Below, one piece after another: positions 35,582 to 44,490 of a DNA stretch of 64,000 nt. The notes beneath the pieces were generated by a model. It did no database searches and was not told the origin of the DNA. It was given only the letters and a program-made list of their open reading frames with translations. The position numbers and the translations under genes were made by a program. How positions within the stretch are numbered: position 1 is the first letter of the stretch; each line of letters starts with the position of its first letter. The stretch lies in the NCBI RefSeq assembly GCF_015694405.1, contig NZ_JADQDB010000002.1, positions 539,963 through 603,962 on the forward strand. Direction: 5' to 3'. This stretch comes from Pelagibacterium limicola (lineage in GTDB: Bacteria > Pseudomonadota > Alphaproteobacteria > Rhizobiales > Devosiaceae).

Positions 35582-36124
35582 TCACCGCGAGGCAAGGTCG
35601 GCAAGCCGAGCCTTCCAGAACCCGCGCCAATCCTCGACCTCATCCGGCCCTGCAAGTTTCTCATGCGTCAGCGCGATCGTTGCCTTGCCGCCCGGCTTTT
35701 CGCCGATTGTGACGTTCAGCCGCGAGCCATCGGCGAGTGGGCGGCGCCAATAGCGCCACTTCTGGCTGCCGGAGGTGCTCGCAGGTTCGGCAAACTCGAC
35801 GCTGCCGTCTGTCTCCAACGCGCCTGCCCGCACCTTCCAAAGTGCCAGCGCATCGTCGGGAGAGCCGGGCACGGTTTTGCTCACCGACACTTCATGACTG
35901 CCATCCGAGCGCTGACCGGGCTGGCGGCGGCCGATATGTTGCTCGTAAGCGACCGTGATCGTCTGTGCCCACCATCCGCTCGCATCACCGGTGGCGACGA
36001 TCCGCTCGGCAATGGCCGCGTGACTCATGTGCTCTGCATCGATGTTTTGTAGGAACGCGAGCCATTGCTCCCAGCTTCGTCCAGTCTTTCCGGCGAGGAT
36101 CGAGGTATCGACAGGCTTGGTCAT
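35582..36124 (-). CDS. DUF4287-type plus SRPBCC-like protein
   Basis: 180 residues. The N-terminal 70 residues have a compact helical pattern with SWEQWLAFLQ, AIAERIV, and WWAQTITVAYEQHIGRR near 50-66, which I associate with DUF4287-type segments. The rest has a strand-rich SRPBCC-like (AHSA1) pattern with SQKWRYWRRPLADG and KATIALTHEKLAG and an amphipathic C-terminal helix. No reaction can be stated. Isolated gene between the cinA-like unit and sfsA. Confidence 0.7.
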   Translation of the reverse strand: MTKPVDTSILAGKTGRSWEQWLAFLQNIDAEHMSHAAIAERIVATGDASGWWAQTITVAYEQHIGRRQPGQRSDGSHEVSVSKTVPGSPDDALALWKVRAGALETDGSVEFAEPASTSGSQKWRYWRRPLADGSRLNVTIGEKPGGKATIALTHEKLAGPDEVEDWRGFWKARLADLASR

Positions 36125-36192
36125 GGCTTTCTCTCGACAACCTTACCGGATAAGCCTATCCAATCGCCACCGAGCCGTATAGGCAAACGGCC

Positions 36193-36903
36193 ATGCGCTT
36201 CTCCTCGCCCCTCATTCGCGGCACGCTTGTCAAACGCTACAAGCGCTTCCTCGCCGATATCATTTTGGAGGATGGCACGGCGATTACCGCCCATTGTGCC
36301 AATCCGGGCGGGATGATCGGGCTCAATATGTCCGGACTGCCCGTTTGGCTATCGAAATCGGACGATTCCAAGCGCAAGCTCGCCTATTCGCTGGAACTGG
36401 TGGAGCTGCCGACCGGTTTGGTCGGGATCAATACCGCGCATCCGAACCGTATTGTCGCCGCAGCGCTGAAAATGGGACTTATCAGCGAACTGGCGGGATA
36501 CACCACCGTCCGGCCAGAGGTCCGTTATGGCGAAAAGAGTCGTATCGACTTTTTTTTGAGCGGAGAGGGGCGCCCTGATTGCTATCTCGAGGTCAAGAAC
36601 GTCCATCTCGTTCGCCAGCCTGGCCTAGCCGAGTTCCCCGATACGGTGACCGTGCGCGGGGCCCGGCACCTCGCCGAATTGGCCGCCATGAAAGCCAAGG
36701 GGCTCCGCGCCGTAATGCTTTACGTCGTCCAGCGCACCGATTGCTCGGCCTTCGCACTCGCCGCCGATCTGGATCCTGCTTATGCGGCTGCGTTTGACCT
36801 TGCCACCGCGCAGGGCGTTGAAGCGTTGTGCTACGCGACCGATATAGCGAAGGACGGCATAAGCCTTTCTACCCCCCTTCCCTTCGCTCGGACGCGGAGC
36901 TAG
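36193..36903 (+). CDS. sfsA: DNA/RNA nuclease SfsA
   Basis: 236 residues. The family pattern is complete: LIRGTLVKRYKRFLADI, TAHCANPGGMIG, RKLAYSLELVELPTG, NTAHPNR, ARPEVRYGEKSRIDF-like central part (reading RPEVRYGEKSRIDFF) and YLEVKNVHLV with catalytic acidic residues. SfsA was first described as a sugar fermentation stimulation protein and was later assigned nuclease activity. It is followed by map after 26 bases and probably co-transcribed. Confidence 0.92.
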   Translation: MRFSSPLIRGTLVKRYKRFLADIILEDGTAITAHCANPGGMIGLNMSGLPVWLSKSDDSKRKLAYSLELVELPTGLVGINTAHPNRIVAAALKMGLISELAGYTTVRPEVRYGEKSRIDFFLSGEGRPDCYLEVKNVHLVRQPGLAEFPDTVTVRGARHLAELAAMKAKGLRAVMLYVVQRTDCSAFALAADLDPAYAAAFDLATAQGVEALCYATDIAKDGISLSTPLPFARTRS

Positions 36904-36929
36904 GGTTGCCCCGATCAGATGAGGCCACG

Positions 36930-37763
36930 ATGACCACCTACGTCGAAGCGACATCGAAGAAAAAGCGGATGCACGGCATTATCCCGCTGCACGGTGAGGA
37001 AGGCTTCGCCGGGATGCGAAAGGCCGGCGCGCTGACCGCCGAAGTGCTCGATCGCGTGACCGCGATGGTTGAGCCGGGCATGCCGACCGACAAGATCGAC
37101 AGGTTCATCTACGAGTTCGCGCGCGATAACGGCGCGATCCCCGCGACGCTCAACTATCGCGGCTACCGCTATTCGTGCTGCACCTCTATCAACCACGTCG
37201 TCTGCCACGGGATGCCGTCGGACCGGCCGCTGCGTGAAGGCGACATCGTCAATATCGACGTGACGTTGATCCTCGATGGCTGGCACGGGGATTCGAGCCG
37301 CATGTATGCCGTGGGCGAAATCTCGCGCAAGGCGGAGCGGCTTATCGACGTGACCTATGAAGCGCTCGAACGCGGCATCGAGGCGGCAAGGCCGGGCAAC
37401 ACGACCGGCGACATCGGCGCCGCTATCCAGCAATACGCCGAAGCGGAACGGACCAGCGTCGTACGGGATTTCGTCGGCCACGGAATCGGCAGGCTGTTTC
37501 ACGACGAGCCGAATATCATGCACTTCGGTAACCCCGGCACGGGCGTCGAACTCAAGCCGGGCATGGTCTTCACCATCGAACCGATGATCAACCTCGGCCG
37601 CCCGCAGGTGAAAATTCTCAACGACGGCTGGACGGCGGTAACGCGTGACCGGACGCTTTCCGCCCAGTGCGAACACACAATCGGCATTACGGAAACCGGC
37701 GCGGAAATCTTCACGCTCTCTCCCCGCAACATCTTCAACCCGCTTGGCGCCAGGGCAGCATGA
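36930..37763 (+). CDS. map: Methionine aminopeptidase, type I
   Basis: 277 residues from the ATG at 36930 (GAGG upstream). It removes the initiator methionine. Metal ligands and pocket: His in [10 protein letters not shown], Asp in [14 protein letters not shown], His in [12 protein letters not shown], Glu in FTIEPMIN, and the terminal Glu/His of [12 protein letters not shown]. An extended N-terminus (about 25 residues, lysine-rich) lies before the catalytic domain, as is usual in this group. The stop overlaps the radC start by four bases (ATGA). Confidence 0.96.
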   Translation: MTTYVEATSKKKRMHGIIPLHGEEGFAGMRKAGALTAEVLDRVTAMVEPGMPTDKIDRFIYEFARDNGAIPATLNYRGYRYSCCTSINHVVCHGMPSDRPLREGDIVNIDVTLILDGWHGDSSRMYAVGEISRKAERLIDVTYEALERGIEAARPGNTTGDIGAAIQQYAEAERTSVVRDFVGHGIGRLFHDEPNIMHFGNPGTGVELKPGMVFTIEPMINLGRPQVKILNDGWTAVTRDRTLSAQCEHTIGITETGAEIFTLSPRNIFNPLGARAA

Positions 37764-38482
37764 GGCGCAGGCAGCAAGGCAAGTCCGACGCGGCGGGCCT
37801 TGCGGAAGTCCAGCCACATTATCTTGGCCATCGCGAACGGCTGCGGGAACGGTTTGTGACGAGCGGCGCGGCGGCTTTGCAGGATTACGAACTGCTTGAA
37901 CTCATCCTGTTCCGCATTCTGCCGCGGCGCGATACCAAACCCATCGCCAAAGCCATGCTCGAAAGGTTCGGGAGTTTTTCCGAAGCTCTGGGCGCTCCAG
38001 CGCATTTGCTGGAAGAGATAGATGGCCTGGGACCTACCGCGATCACCGATCTGAAGGTCATTCTCGCCGCCACCCAGCGTATCGGCCGAGACGCTATCCA
38101 GAACAAGCCGATCCTGGGATCATGGTCGGACGTTATCGATTACTGCACGGCGCAGATGGCCTATGAAACCAAGGAACAGTTCCGCATCCTGTTTCTCGAC
38201 AAGAAAAACCGGCTGATTGCCGACGAAGTGCAGCAGACCGGAACCGTGGACCACACCCCGGTTTATCCGCGCGAGGTTATCAAGCGCTCGCTCGAGCTCT
38301 CGGCGACCGCGATCATTCTCGTGCATAATCACCCCTCGGGCGACCCGGCACCTTCGTCCGCCGATATCCAGATGACCCGCCAGATCGTCGATATTGCAAA
38401 GCCGCTAGGCATCGAGATTCACGATCACCTGATCATCGGGCGCTCGGGGCACAGCTCATTGCGGGGGATGAGGCTGATTTGA
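37760..38482 (+). CDS. radC: RadC/JAB-domain protein
   Basis: 240 residues. A helix-hairpin-helix region with [14 protein letters not shown] near 82-96 precedes the JAB/MPN domain. The JAMM zinc motif is [14 protein letters not shown] near 190-203, with the usual [12 protein letters not shown] before it. Despite its name RadC has no proven DNA-repair role. The ATG lies inside the map stop region, so translation is coupled; DUF1801 follows one base after its stop. Confidence 0.93.
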   Translation: MRRRQQGKSDAAGLAEVQPHYLGHRERLRERFVTSGAAALQDYELLELILFRILPRRDTKPIAKAMLERFGSFSEALGAPAHLLEEIDGLGPTAITDLKVILAATQRIGRDAIQNKPILGSWSDVIDYCTAQMAYETKEQFRILFLDKKNRLIADEVQQTGTVDHTPVYPREVIKRSLELSATAIILVHNHPSGDPAPSSADIQMTRQIVDIAKPLGIEIHDHLIIGRSGHSSLRGMRLI

Positions 38483-38483
38483 A

Positions 38484-38861
38484 ATGAATGGGGTCGACGC
38501 GTTTCTGGACTCACTTGCTCATCCGCTCCGCGCTGAAATCGATCGTGTACGCGCGCTCATCGTGACGGCAGTTCCTTCGCTCGATGAGCACGTCAAATGG
38601 AAGGCACCAAGCTTCAAAGCGGGCGGAGACGATTGTGTCACCCTAAAGCTCTATCCGCCAAAGGCTGTGCAGGTTGTTTTTCACCGGGGCGCCAAGGTAA
38701 AGGACAAAGCCGATCTCAAACATCTCGATCCAGATGGCCTGCTCAAATGGGCTGCATCCGATCGCGGCGTTGCACAGTTCACATCGCTCGAAGATATCGA
38801 CAACCGCGCGGATGCCTTTAAAGCCCTCGTTACGCGCTGGGTTGCGGCTACCTCCAGCTAG
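38484..38861 (+). CDS. DUF1801 (YdhG-like) protein
   Basis: 125 residues. The DUF1801 pattern is intact: DEHVKWKAPSFKAGGDD near 33-49 and VVFHRGAKV near 64. It is a small soluble fold of unknown activity. One base after radC, so it is in the sfsA/map/radC transcript. Its last four bases overlap the convergent acetyltransferase gene end. Confidence 0.85.
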   Translation: MNGVDAFLDSLAHPLRAEIDRVRALIVTAVPSLDEHVKWKAPSFKAGGDDCVTLKLYPPKAVQVVFHRGAKVKDKADLKHLDPDGLLKWAASDRGVAQFTSLEDIDNRADAFKALVTRWVAATSS

Positions 38862-40039
38862 CTCTTGCCGCCCGCTACACCTCTGCGCAGCCGCTTGGCC
38901 AACGCGAACCAATTGCGATTGCCTTTGACCGAGGCCCGTACGTGCTCGCCCAACCGCTGGACGATCCATGCGATATGACCGAGCGGAGTCAGAACATGGC
39001 AATAGTGGCCCAGCTCAACCCGCTCGTTGCACCATTGGCGCTTTTCGTCATTCTCCCCGCGCCCTAGATCGACAAACGCATAGCCCTCGTCAAATGCCGA
39101 CTGCATGACGCCGAGCAGACACTGTTTGCCGGGCGAACCCGATTGGGTTGCGGCGCACGTGGTCATCGATGAAATCAGACAGTAAAGCCCCCCGCCGGCC
39201 GTAAGGTTGTAGCGTACGGCAATCACCTCGCCATCGAGCCGCAGGACATGGAGTACGCCCCCTGCCCGATCGAATACGTCCCTGTAGAACGCCCGCACGT
39301 GCGGCGGCGCGAAGGGATCGGCAATGCCCATCTCCCCGAACCGCACGGCTTTCTGCGCGAACATGGTTTCGATGACGTCATCGACAGGATCACCGGGCTT
39401 GAGAACCTCGAAATGCGGCACGCCCAGAGCTGCCAGTTTTGCCGCCTGCTGGCGATCGACCTTTCGCCGATGCTTGTTGCGCTGCGCCCCGTCGCATTCC
39501 TCCCAGCTCTCAAATCGCGCACGATACCCCCTGTCGGCTCCCTTCATCGAATGGAAAAGGTCCGCAAGCCCCGTCGGCCGGGCAATATCCGTGGGAACAT
39601 TGGGAAGACTGATGAGGTCGGTGTCGAGTACCACGCGGGCGAGCCGATTCCATACCTGATGCCGGTCGAAATCCGACATGGCAGCAAAGGCACCTTTGTC
39701 GACCAGCGGCGCCTGCTGGCCCAGGTGATCACCTGTTAGCCATGTGGCGACGCTCAAGCCCATCCACCGCTTGCGATACAGCGGCAGCAGCACAACGGGC
39801 CGGTCGTTGAGCGCGGCAAGCACGAAAACGCGATCTTCCTTCCGCACCGCGAACGTATCGAGCCACGTCCTCACGAAATCGAGCCCCTGACCGGGGCAAT
39901 CGATACCCAGGGCCTCCAGTTGGCGCCAAGCCGCCTCAACCTCTTCGATCCGCTCGGTAACGACGACGGAAATTCCCGGCACCCTCAATGGCGCCGCGCT
40001 TTCCCCTATTACCTGCTCTACAGCAGTGACCGCGCTCAT
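38858..40039 (-). CDS. GNAT-family acetyltransferase, BioF2/CelD-like
   Basis: 393 residues from the ATG at 40039, which has GGGGGGA upstream. The N-terminal half has VVTERIEEVEAAWRQLEA and PLYRKRWMG; the central part has RKVDRQQAAKLAALG, and the C-terminal half has GEVIAVRYNLTAGGGLYCLISS and FVDLGRGENDEKRQW. This is the double-GNAT pattern of the BioF2/CelD group, found with polysaccharide or cellulose-synthesis genes, although none are near. Donor and acceptor are unknown. Its upstream region leads to the SoxR-regulated cluster. Confidence 0.85.
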   Translation of the reverse strand: MSAVTAVEQVIGESAAPLRVPGISVVVTERIEEVEAAWRQLEALGIDCPGQGLDFVRTWLDTFAVRKEDRVFVLAALNDRPVVLLPLYRKRWMGLSVATWLTGDHLGQQAPLVDKGAFAAMSDFDRHQVWNRLARVVLDTDLISLPNVPTDIARPTGLADLFHSMKGADRGYRARFESWEECDGAQRNKHRRKVDRQQAAKLAALGVPHFEVLKPGDPVDDVIETMFAQKAVRFGEMGIADPFAPPHVRAFYRDVFDRAGGVLHVLRLDGEVIAVRYNLTAGGGLYCLISSMTTCAATQSGSPGKQCLLGVMQSAFDEGYAFVDLGRGENDEKRQWCNERVELGHYCHVLTPLGHIAWIVQRLGEHVRASVKGNRNWFALAKRLRRGVAGGKS

Positions 40040-40171
40040 GTGTCCCCCCACCAGCTACGGGAGCCAACCATCAGACAAAACCGTAAATCCCCCGTTTCGT
40101 GAAAGGATCAAACGTGCGGATTTCCGTGTTGTACTCGGGAAGCAACAGAGATGGTAAACGGGAAATAACCG

Positions 40172-40636
40172 TCAATAGAGGCCCATGCGCATGATCACCA
40201 TGATCCCGAGCAGCACAAAAACGCCTCCGGGATAAACGAGAACGTCCATCCTGTACGTGCTCGCCATGGCAGGACGCGGATCCTCTCCTGCCGCGAGTGC
40301 AGCCATCACCGCTTTGCCATTCCTGATGCCGTAAAACCGGATCCCCAGGAACACCAGTAGCGCCGCGATCATGTATAGCCCGTAGGGGGCCAGCAGGTCT
40401 GCGAACGAAGTAACGCCGCCGCCAACGTAGCCGCGCACCAACCCCGACAGCATGGCCACCATCGCCGCTAGCCCGATCACCCGGCGGCCGCGCAACCCGA
40501 CGGCCCTGTAATAGGTCTTTATCATTTCCGGCGGCAGCGCCCGCAATGCAGGATTCCATACGAGCGTCCCCACAACGGCGGCGCCGCCCCAGATGGAGCC
40601 TGAAACGATATGGATGTAATGAATCAACTCTAGCAT
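40172..40636 (-). CDS. Four-span membrane protein, CopD-like, likely SoxR-regulated
   Basis: 154 residues from the ATG at 40636 (GGAG upstream). Four hydrophobic spans. The first helix carries two histidines (LIHYIHIVSGSIWGGA), a layout seen in CopD/DUF2269-type integral membrane proteins that may bind heme or copper (inference). A SoxR-type promoter with a 19-base spacer faces this gene (see the promoter entry), so it is the probable SoxR target in this cluster. Confidence 0.7.
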   Translation of the reverse strand: MLELIHYIHIVSGSIWGGAAVVGTLVWNPALRALPPEMIKTYYRAVGLRGRRVIGLAAMVAMLSGLVRGYVGGGVTSFADLLAPYGLYMIAALLVFLGIRFYGIRNGKAVMAALAAGEDPRPAMASTYRMDVLVYPGGVFVLLGIMVIMRMGLY

Positions 40637-40708
40637 CCGTTTCTCCAACAGCTTGAAAAGCCTCATGAAACCGGCGGTCGTTTGCGTTGTTGCCAGTAAC
40701 GGATCGAG

Positions 40709-40739
40709 GTTATAAAATCTCAACCTTAGTTGAGGTCAA
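40709..40739 (-). promoter_or_regulatory. SoxR-type promoter with 19-base spacer and soxbox
   Basis: Reading the minus strand, TTGACC (-35, 40734-40739) and TATAAC (-10, 40709-40714) are separated by 19 bases, the long spacer that SoxR-class activators act on. The spacer holds the inverted repeat CTCAAC-CTTA-GTTGAG (plus strand 40719-40734), close to the soxbox consensus. It fires towards the membrane protein gene at 40636 and lies 20 bases from the soxR start. Confidence 0.75.
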
Positions 40740-40759
40740 GCTATTTTCGAGGGGAGATC

Positions 40760-41389
40760 ATGAGCCAGCAAGCGAGGGGAAATGCGCCGCCAAAACAGAG
40801 CCTGACCGTCGGAGAAGTCGCCGCACGAGCCGGCGTTGCTGTCTCGGCACTGCATTTTTACGAGCGCCGTGGACTTATCAGCAGCGACCGCTCCTCGGGC
40901 AACCAGCGGCGCTACTCCCGAGACGTGCTCCGGCGGGTCAGTGTCATAAAGACGGCACAGGCGCTGGGACTGGCGCTCGATCAGATTGCCGAAGCGTTGG
41001 CCGTTCTGCCCGGCGATCATGCACCTGGCCGATCTGATTGGGAGCGCATGGCCGCACACTGGCGCGCCGATCTCGATCAACGCGTCGTGAGGCTCTTGAT
41101 GCTGCGCGAAATGCTTTCGGGCTGTATCGGCTGCGGCTGTCTGTCACTCGAACTCTGCCCCTTGCGCAATACGGGCGACCGGCTGGCCACCGAGGGTCCG
41201 GGACCACGTCTGATGGTCCCCGATATGAACAGGGAAGAAATCCAGACGCTACTGGCTGGCATCGACGAGGTAATCGCTCGTATGGGCCATTCACCCGAAC
41301 TGGTTGAGAAAAGGCAGGTTGGCCTGGAACCAGAAGGCCAGGCGCGTGAAATTGCCCGTGATGAACATCACACCGACAATAACGAGTAG
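40760..41389 (+). CDS. soxR: Redox-sensitive transcriptional activator SoxR
   Basis: 209 residues. MerR-type HTH at about 14-85 (LTVGEVAARAGVAVSALHFYERRGLI). The [2Fe-2S] cluster cysteines are at 122, 125, 127 and 133 (CIGCGC, then ELC), the C-x2-C-x-C-x5-C pattern of SoxR. GAGGGG precedes the ATG. E. coli SoxR ends about 15-20 residues after the cluster; here a 50-residue extension continues and its last 99 bases run antisense into ccdA, so the tail may be a stop-loss. SoxR responds to redox-cycling compounds. Confidence 0.94.
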   Translation: MSQQARGNAPPKQSLTVGEVAARAGVAVSALHFYERRGLISSDRSSGNQRRYSRDVLRRVSVIKTAQALGLALDQIAEALAVLPGDHAPGRSDWERMAAHWRADLDQRVVRLLMLREMLSGCIGCGCLSLELCPLRNTGDRLATEGPGPRLMVPDMNREEIQTLLAGIDEVIARMGHSPELVEKRQVGLEPEGQAREIARDEHHTDNNE

Positions 41390-42028
41390 CCCTCCCATCA
41401 CCTTCTCGACTGCTCCAAGGTGCTTCCTGAACCCGTCAAAGAACGAGAGGAAAGGACCAAGCGCCAGCGCCGCGAGCAGGAATGGCAATCCGAGCCCGGC
41501 AGAATAGACGGCAAGCAGCGCGGCGCCTTCCCATGCCGTCTGCTGATTGGCTGCCACCGTAAGAATTGCAGCAAGGATCGGCCCGATGCAGGGCGTCCAG
41601 CCAATTGCGAAGGCCAGTCCCAACAGGAAGCCACCGAGCGGCCCGCTGGCGATTTTCGGCCCTTCGAGCTTGAACTGCCGGTACAGCGCCGAGATACGGA
41701 ACACTCCGAGAAAGTGCAGGCCCATCAGGATGATGACGATACCAGCCAGGGGCATGAGCACCGGCAGCGCCCGGCGTAACGCCTGCCCAAAGAACGTCGC
41801 CGTCGCCCCAAAAGCGATAAAAACGAGTGAAAATCCGAGAACGAAGGCCAGCGCAGTAATCGCCGTGCGCCTGTAAAGGGCGCCGCCCTGGACGCCTTCC
41901 ACGCGTAACCGCTCAAATGTCGCGCCGGACATGTAGGTGAGATAGGCCGGCACCAGCGGCAATACGCACGGGCTGAGAAAACTCAGCACCCCTGCGCCGA
42001 ACACGACTGGCAGTTCAAACCCGAACAT
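41291..42028 (-). CDS. ccdA: Cytochrome c biogenesis protein CcdA-like thiol-disulfide transporter
   Basis: 245 residues from the ATG at 42028 (GGGAG upstream). Six spans. The paired reactive cysteines are in VLSFLSPCVLPLVPAYLTY near 25 and IGWTPCIGPIL near 148. CcdA passes electrons from cytoplasmic thioredoxin to the periplasm for cytochrome c or other thiol reduction. No other cyt c maturation gene is near. It begins inside the end of the upstream open frame (14-base overlap), but that overlap disappears if the upstream gene is frameshifted as proposed. Convergent with soxR. Confidence 0.92.
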   Translation of the reverse strand: MFGFELPVVFGAGVLSFLSPCVLPLVPAYLTYMSGATFERLRVEGVQGGALYRRTAITALAFVLGFSLVFIAFGATATFFGQALRRALPVLMPLAGIVIILMGLHFLGVFRISALYRQFKLEGPKIASGPLGGFLLGLAFAIGWTPCIGPILAAILTVAANQQTAWEGAALLAVYSAGLGLPFLLAALALGPFLSFFDGFRKHLGAVEKVMGGLLVIVGVMFITGNFTRLAFWFQANLPFLNQFG

Positions 42029-42809
42029 GGGGACTCCCGAAACCGATCCCGGCCCTTGTATCGGCTCCGTGCCGCCGCGCATATGGCCCCAATTGTCTCA
42101 TCGCGCCTTTTTGAACCGCCGCTACTCGAGCACAATCACCCGACCGAACAGCAAAAAAAGGGAGTTCTCCTTTTGGCGACACCGTCACGTCCGCATTAAG
42201 CGTATTGACCGCTCGATAGAGAGACGCGAAGGCATCAGGCAGGATTGGGGAGCCGAAATAATCCGCTATCGCCTTGCGACCCTGGCGCGGCGTAGGAGTA
42301 TTGAATAACTCCGGCATATAGGGCCACGGCTGATCCTGCTGGGCTTGGACATTCCATTGCACGAGGAAAGCGGTCCACTCGGTCCGGGCGCCATGGAGCG
42401 TATCTTTGCCCATGAACCTCAACGCCGTTTGCCAGTCAGGAATGCCGGTCGTGATGCCGACAAAATCATCGAAGTCACGCGCCACGACACCAGCATAGCC
42501 CTCTGAATCGATGTAGAGGATGCGGCCATCGGACAACAGATGGTAGGTACCGCCCGCCCCGTCATATCCGAACAGCTCCTGCCCGCCCGCAAAAATGATC
42601 TCGATCCGTTCATCGAGGCCGAGCCCATAGCCCTCAGATGCCGCCTCGAGCGCCATGACCGCATTGATCTCCCCGGCCAGACGGGAGTTTTCGATTTCCG
42701 CGACAATCTCGCGCGCACTCCATTCCCTGCTCACTGCCGATCCTCCTGCCGCAACCATCCATCCGGTTGCGACCGCCGATATCAATATGCCTTTCAGGCC
42801 CGCCTGCAT
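42015..42809 (-). CDS. Exported protein of unknown function, probably frameshifted near the C-terminus
   Basis: As written, 264 residues from the ATG at 42809 (GGAG upstream), with a signal-like N-terminus (about 1-30). The middle contains GYDGAGGTYHLLSDGRILYIDSEGYAGVV and DFDDFVGITTGIPDW, read in pieces, which vaguely recalls SMI1/KNR4 (SUKH) domains. After a run of seven T residues (plus strand A-run at 42153-42159), the sequence becomes Arg-rich and unlike a domain. Removing one T would give the ending PFLLFGRVIVLE and a TAG at 42122-42124. This looks like a frameshift or slippage site rather than the true C-terminus. Confidence 0.6.
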   Translation of the reverse strand: MQAGLKGILISAVATGWMVAAGGSAVSREWSAREIVAEIENSRLAGEINAVMALEAASEGYGLGLDERIEIIFAGGQELFGYDGAGGTYHLLSDGRILYIDSEGYAGVVARDFDDFVGITTGIPDWQTALRFMGKDTLHGARTEWTAFLVQWNVQAQQDQPWPYMPELFNTPTPRQGRKAIADYFGSPILPDAFASLYRAVNTLNADVTVSPKGELPFFAVRSGDCARVAAVQKGAMRQLGPYARRHGADTRAGIGFGSPHVRV

Positions 42810-42878
42810 GCATTGGACTCCGATGGCGTTCAACCCGGTCGACAGATATCATATCGACCGGGAGTTGGGGGATTCGTG

Positions 42879-43739
42879 ATGCGCATCATCGTTCTGACGG
42901 CGATCGCCATGCTGGCCTTTGCGGCCAATTCCGTTCTGGCCCGTCTGGCTCTGGCCGGCAGCGCTATCGATGCCGCGAGCTATACCGGGATCAGGCTGAT
43001 TGCGGGTGCTGCCCTGCTCTACCCGCTGCTGACATGGGGCCCAGGCACCGGAAGGTCCCGGAAAATGGGTGGGAGCTGGCCGGGCGCAGCGGCGCTGTTT
43101 GGCTATGCGATTTTCTTTTCCATCGCCTATCTGATGCTCGGCGCGGGCCTCGGCGCGCTAATCCTTTTTACCAGCGTCCAGATGAGCATGCTCGGCTGGG
43201 CCGTATTCAAGGGGGACAGACCCGGCCTCATCGAATGGGTGGGCATCGGCGTTGCCCTCGCCTCGCTGACCTATCTGGTCTCTCCCGGCCTCACCGCGCC
43301 ACATCCCTTCGGCGCGGTGCTTATGGCTTTGGCCGGCGCGTCATGGGCCGTTTACTCGGTCATCGGGCGCGGGTCGAAATCGCCGCTGGCCGACACGACC
43401 GGAAATTTCGCGCGCTGCGTGCCCATTGCCATAGCTCTGACCGGGTTTGGGCTGCTCACTACGAGCGTAGCGTGGGAAGGCGTCGCCTATGCCGTGGCAT
43501 CGGGGGCAATTGCATCCGGCCTCGGCTATGCCGTGTGGTATCTCGCCCTGCCATCCCTGTCTCGGGTCAATGCGTCGACCGTCCAATTGACCGTCCCGGC
43601 GATTGCTGCGGCGGGCGGAGTGCTGTTTATCGGCGAGGCAATCACGCTCAGGCTCGCCATCGCCTCAATCGGCATTCTGGGCGGCGTGGCCATCGCGCTT
43701 TGGGCGGCAGAACACCGCAAGCGGGCAATGAACCCATGA
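42879..43739 (+). CDS. EamA/DMT-family transporter
   Basis: 286 residues, ten spans in two five-helix repeats. First repeat: MRIIVLTAIAMLAFAANSVLARLAL and GIRLIAGAALLYPLL; second: GAVLMALAGASWAVYSVIGRG and VPAIAAAGGVLFIGEAI, the typical EamA endings. GGGGGA lies upstream of the ATG at 42879. Transported compound unknown. Divergent from the frameshifted exported gene. Confidence 0.9.
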   Translation: MRIIVLTAIAMLAFAANSVLARLALAGSAIDAASYTGIRLIAGAALLYPLLTWGPGTGRSRKMGGSWPGAAALFGYAIFFSIAYLMLGAGLGALILFTSVQMSMLGWAVFKGDRPGLIEWVGIGVALASLTYLVSPGLTAPHPFGAVLMALAGASWAVYSVIGRGSKSPLADTTGNFARCVPIAIALTGFGLLTTSVAWEGVAYAVASGAIASGLGYAVWYLALPSLSRVNASTVQLTVPAIAAAGGVLFIGEAITLRLAIASIGILGGVAIALWAAEHRKRAMNP

Positions 43740-43815
43740 ATAGTACCTTTTGGGACTAGGATTCCGGGCCGGGCCATACTAACAAGCCCGCAGAACAGCC
43801 ATTCCGGGGTCCACA

Positions 43816-44490
43816 ATGAGCAACCGGTCCATCAAGGTCGCCCCCTCGATTCTTTCCGCCGATTTTTCGCGCCTTGGCGACGAGGTCCGCGCCATTGATG
43901 ATGCGGGGTGCGACTGGGTGCATGTGGATGTGATGGATGGGCATTTCGTGCCCAATATCAGCTATGGTCCCCTGATCGTCGAGGCGATCCGCCCGGTGAC
44001 CAAAAAGCTGCTCGATGTCCATCTGATGATCGCGCCCGTCGATCCCTATCTCGAAGCCTTTGCCAAGGCTGGCGCCGATATCATCACCATCCATGCCGAA
44101 GCGGGCCCGCATCTCGACCGCTCGTTGCAGGCGATCCGCGCACTCGGCAAAAAGGCTGGCGTTGCGCTCAATCCGGCAACACCGGTTTCCGCCATCCGGC
44201 ACGTGCTCGACCGCGTCGACCTCATTTTGATCATGAGCGTAAATCCCGGCTTTGGCGGGCAGGCTTTTATCGCCGAGTCGGTCATCAAGGTCGCAGAGAC
44301 AAAAGCGCTGGTCGGCGACCGTCCCATCGAAATAGAAGTCGATGGTGGCGTCGACGCGTCAAACGCAGGCGCTCTCGGCAAAGCAGGAGCCACCGCACTC
44401 GTTGCTGGTTCTTCTATCTACAAAGGCAATAACGCCTCGACCTACGCACCGCGCATCAAGGCAATCCGCGACGCGGTTAGTACCGGTTGA
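43816..44490 (+). CDS. rpe: Ribulose-phosphate 3-epimerase
   Basis: 224 residues, TIM barrel. It interconverts ribulose 5-phosphate and xylulose 5-phosphate. Motifs: APSILSADFSRLGDEV, DWVHVDVMDGHFVPN, DVHLMIAPVDPYLEAFAKAG, LIMSVNPGFGGQAFI, EIEVDGGVDASN and ALVAGSSIYKG. It functions with gnd elsewhere in the window. purB follows 72 bases later, a common neighbour in this order. Confidence 0.96.
   Translation: MSNRSIKVAPSILSADFSRLGDEVRAIDDAGCDWVHVDVMDGHFVPNISYGPLIVEAIRPVTKKLLDVHLMIAPVDPYLEAFAKAGADIITIHAEAGPHLDRSLQAIRALGKKAGVALNPATPVSAIRHVLDRVDLILIMSVNPGFGGQAFIAESVIKVAETKALVGDRPIEIEVDGGVDASNAGALGKAGATALVAGSSIYKGNNASTYAPRIKAIRDAVSTG

Noticed and set aside
42767..43759. A 330-codon frame inside the EamA gene region
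   Set aside because: Out-of-frame shadow of the EamA gene at 42879, Arg/Gly-rich and without membrane pattern.
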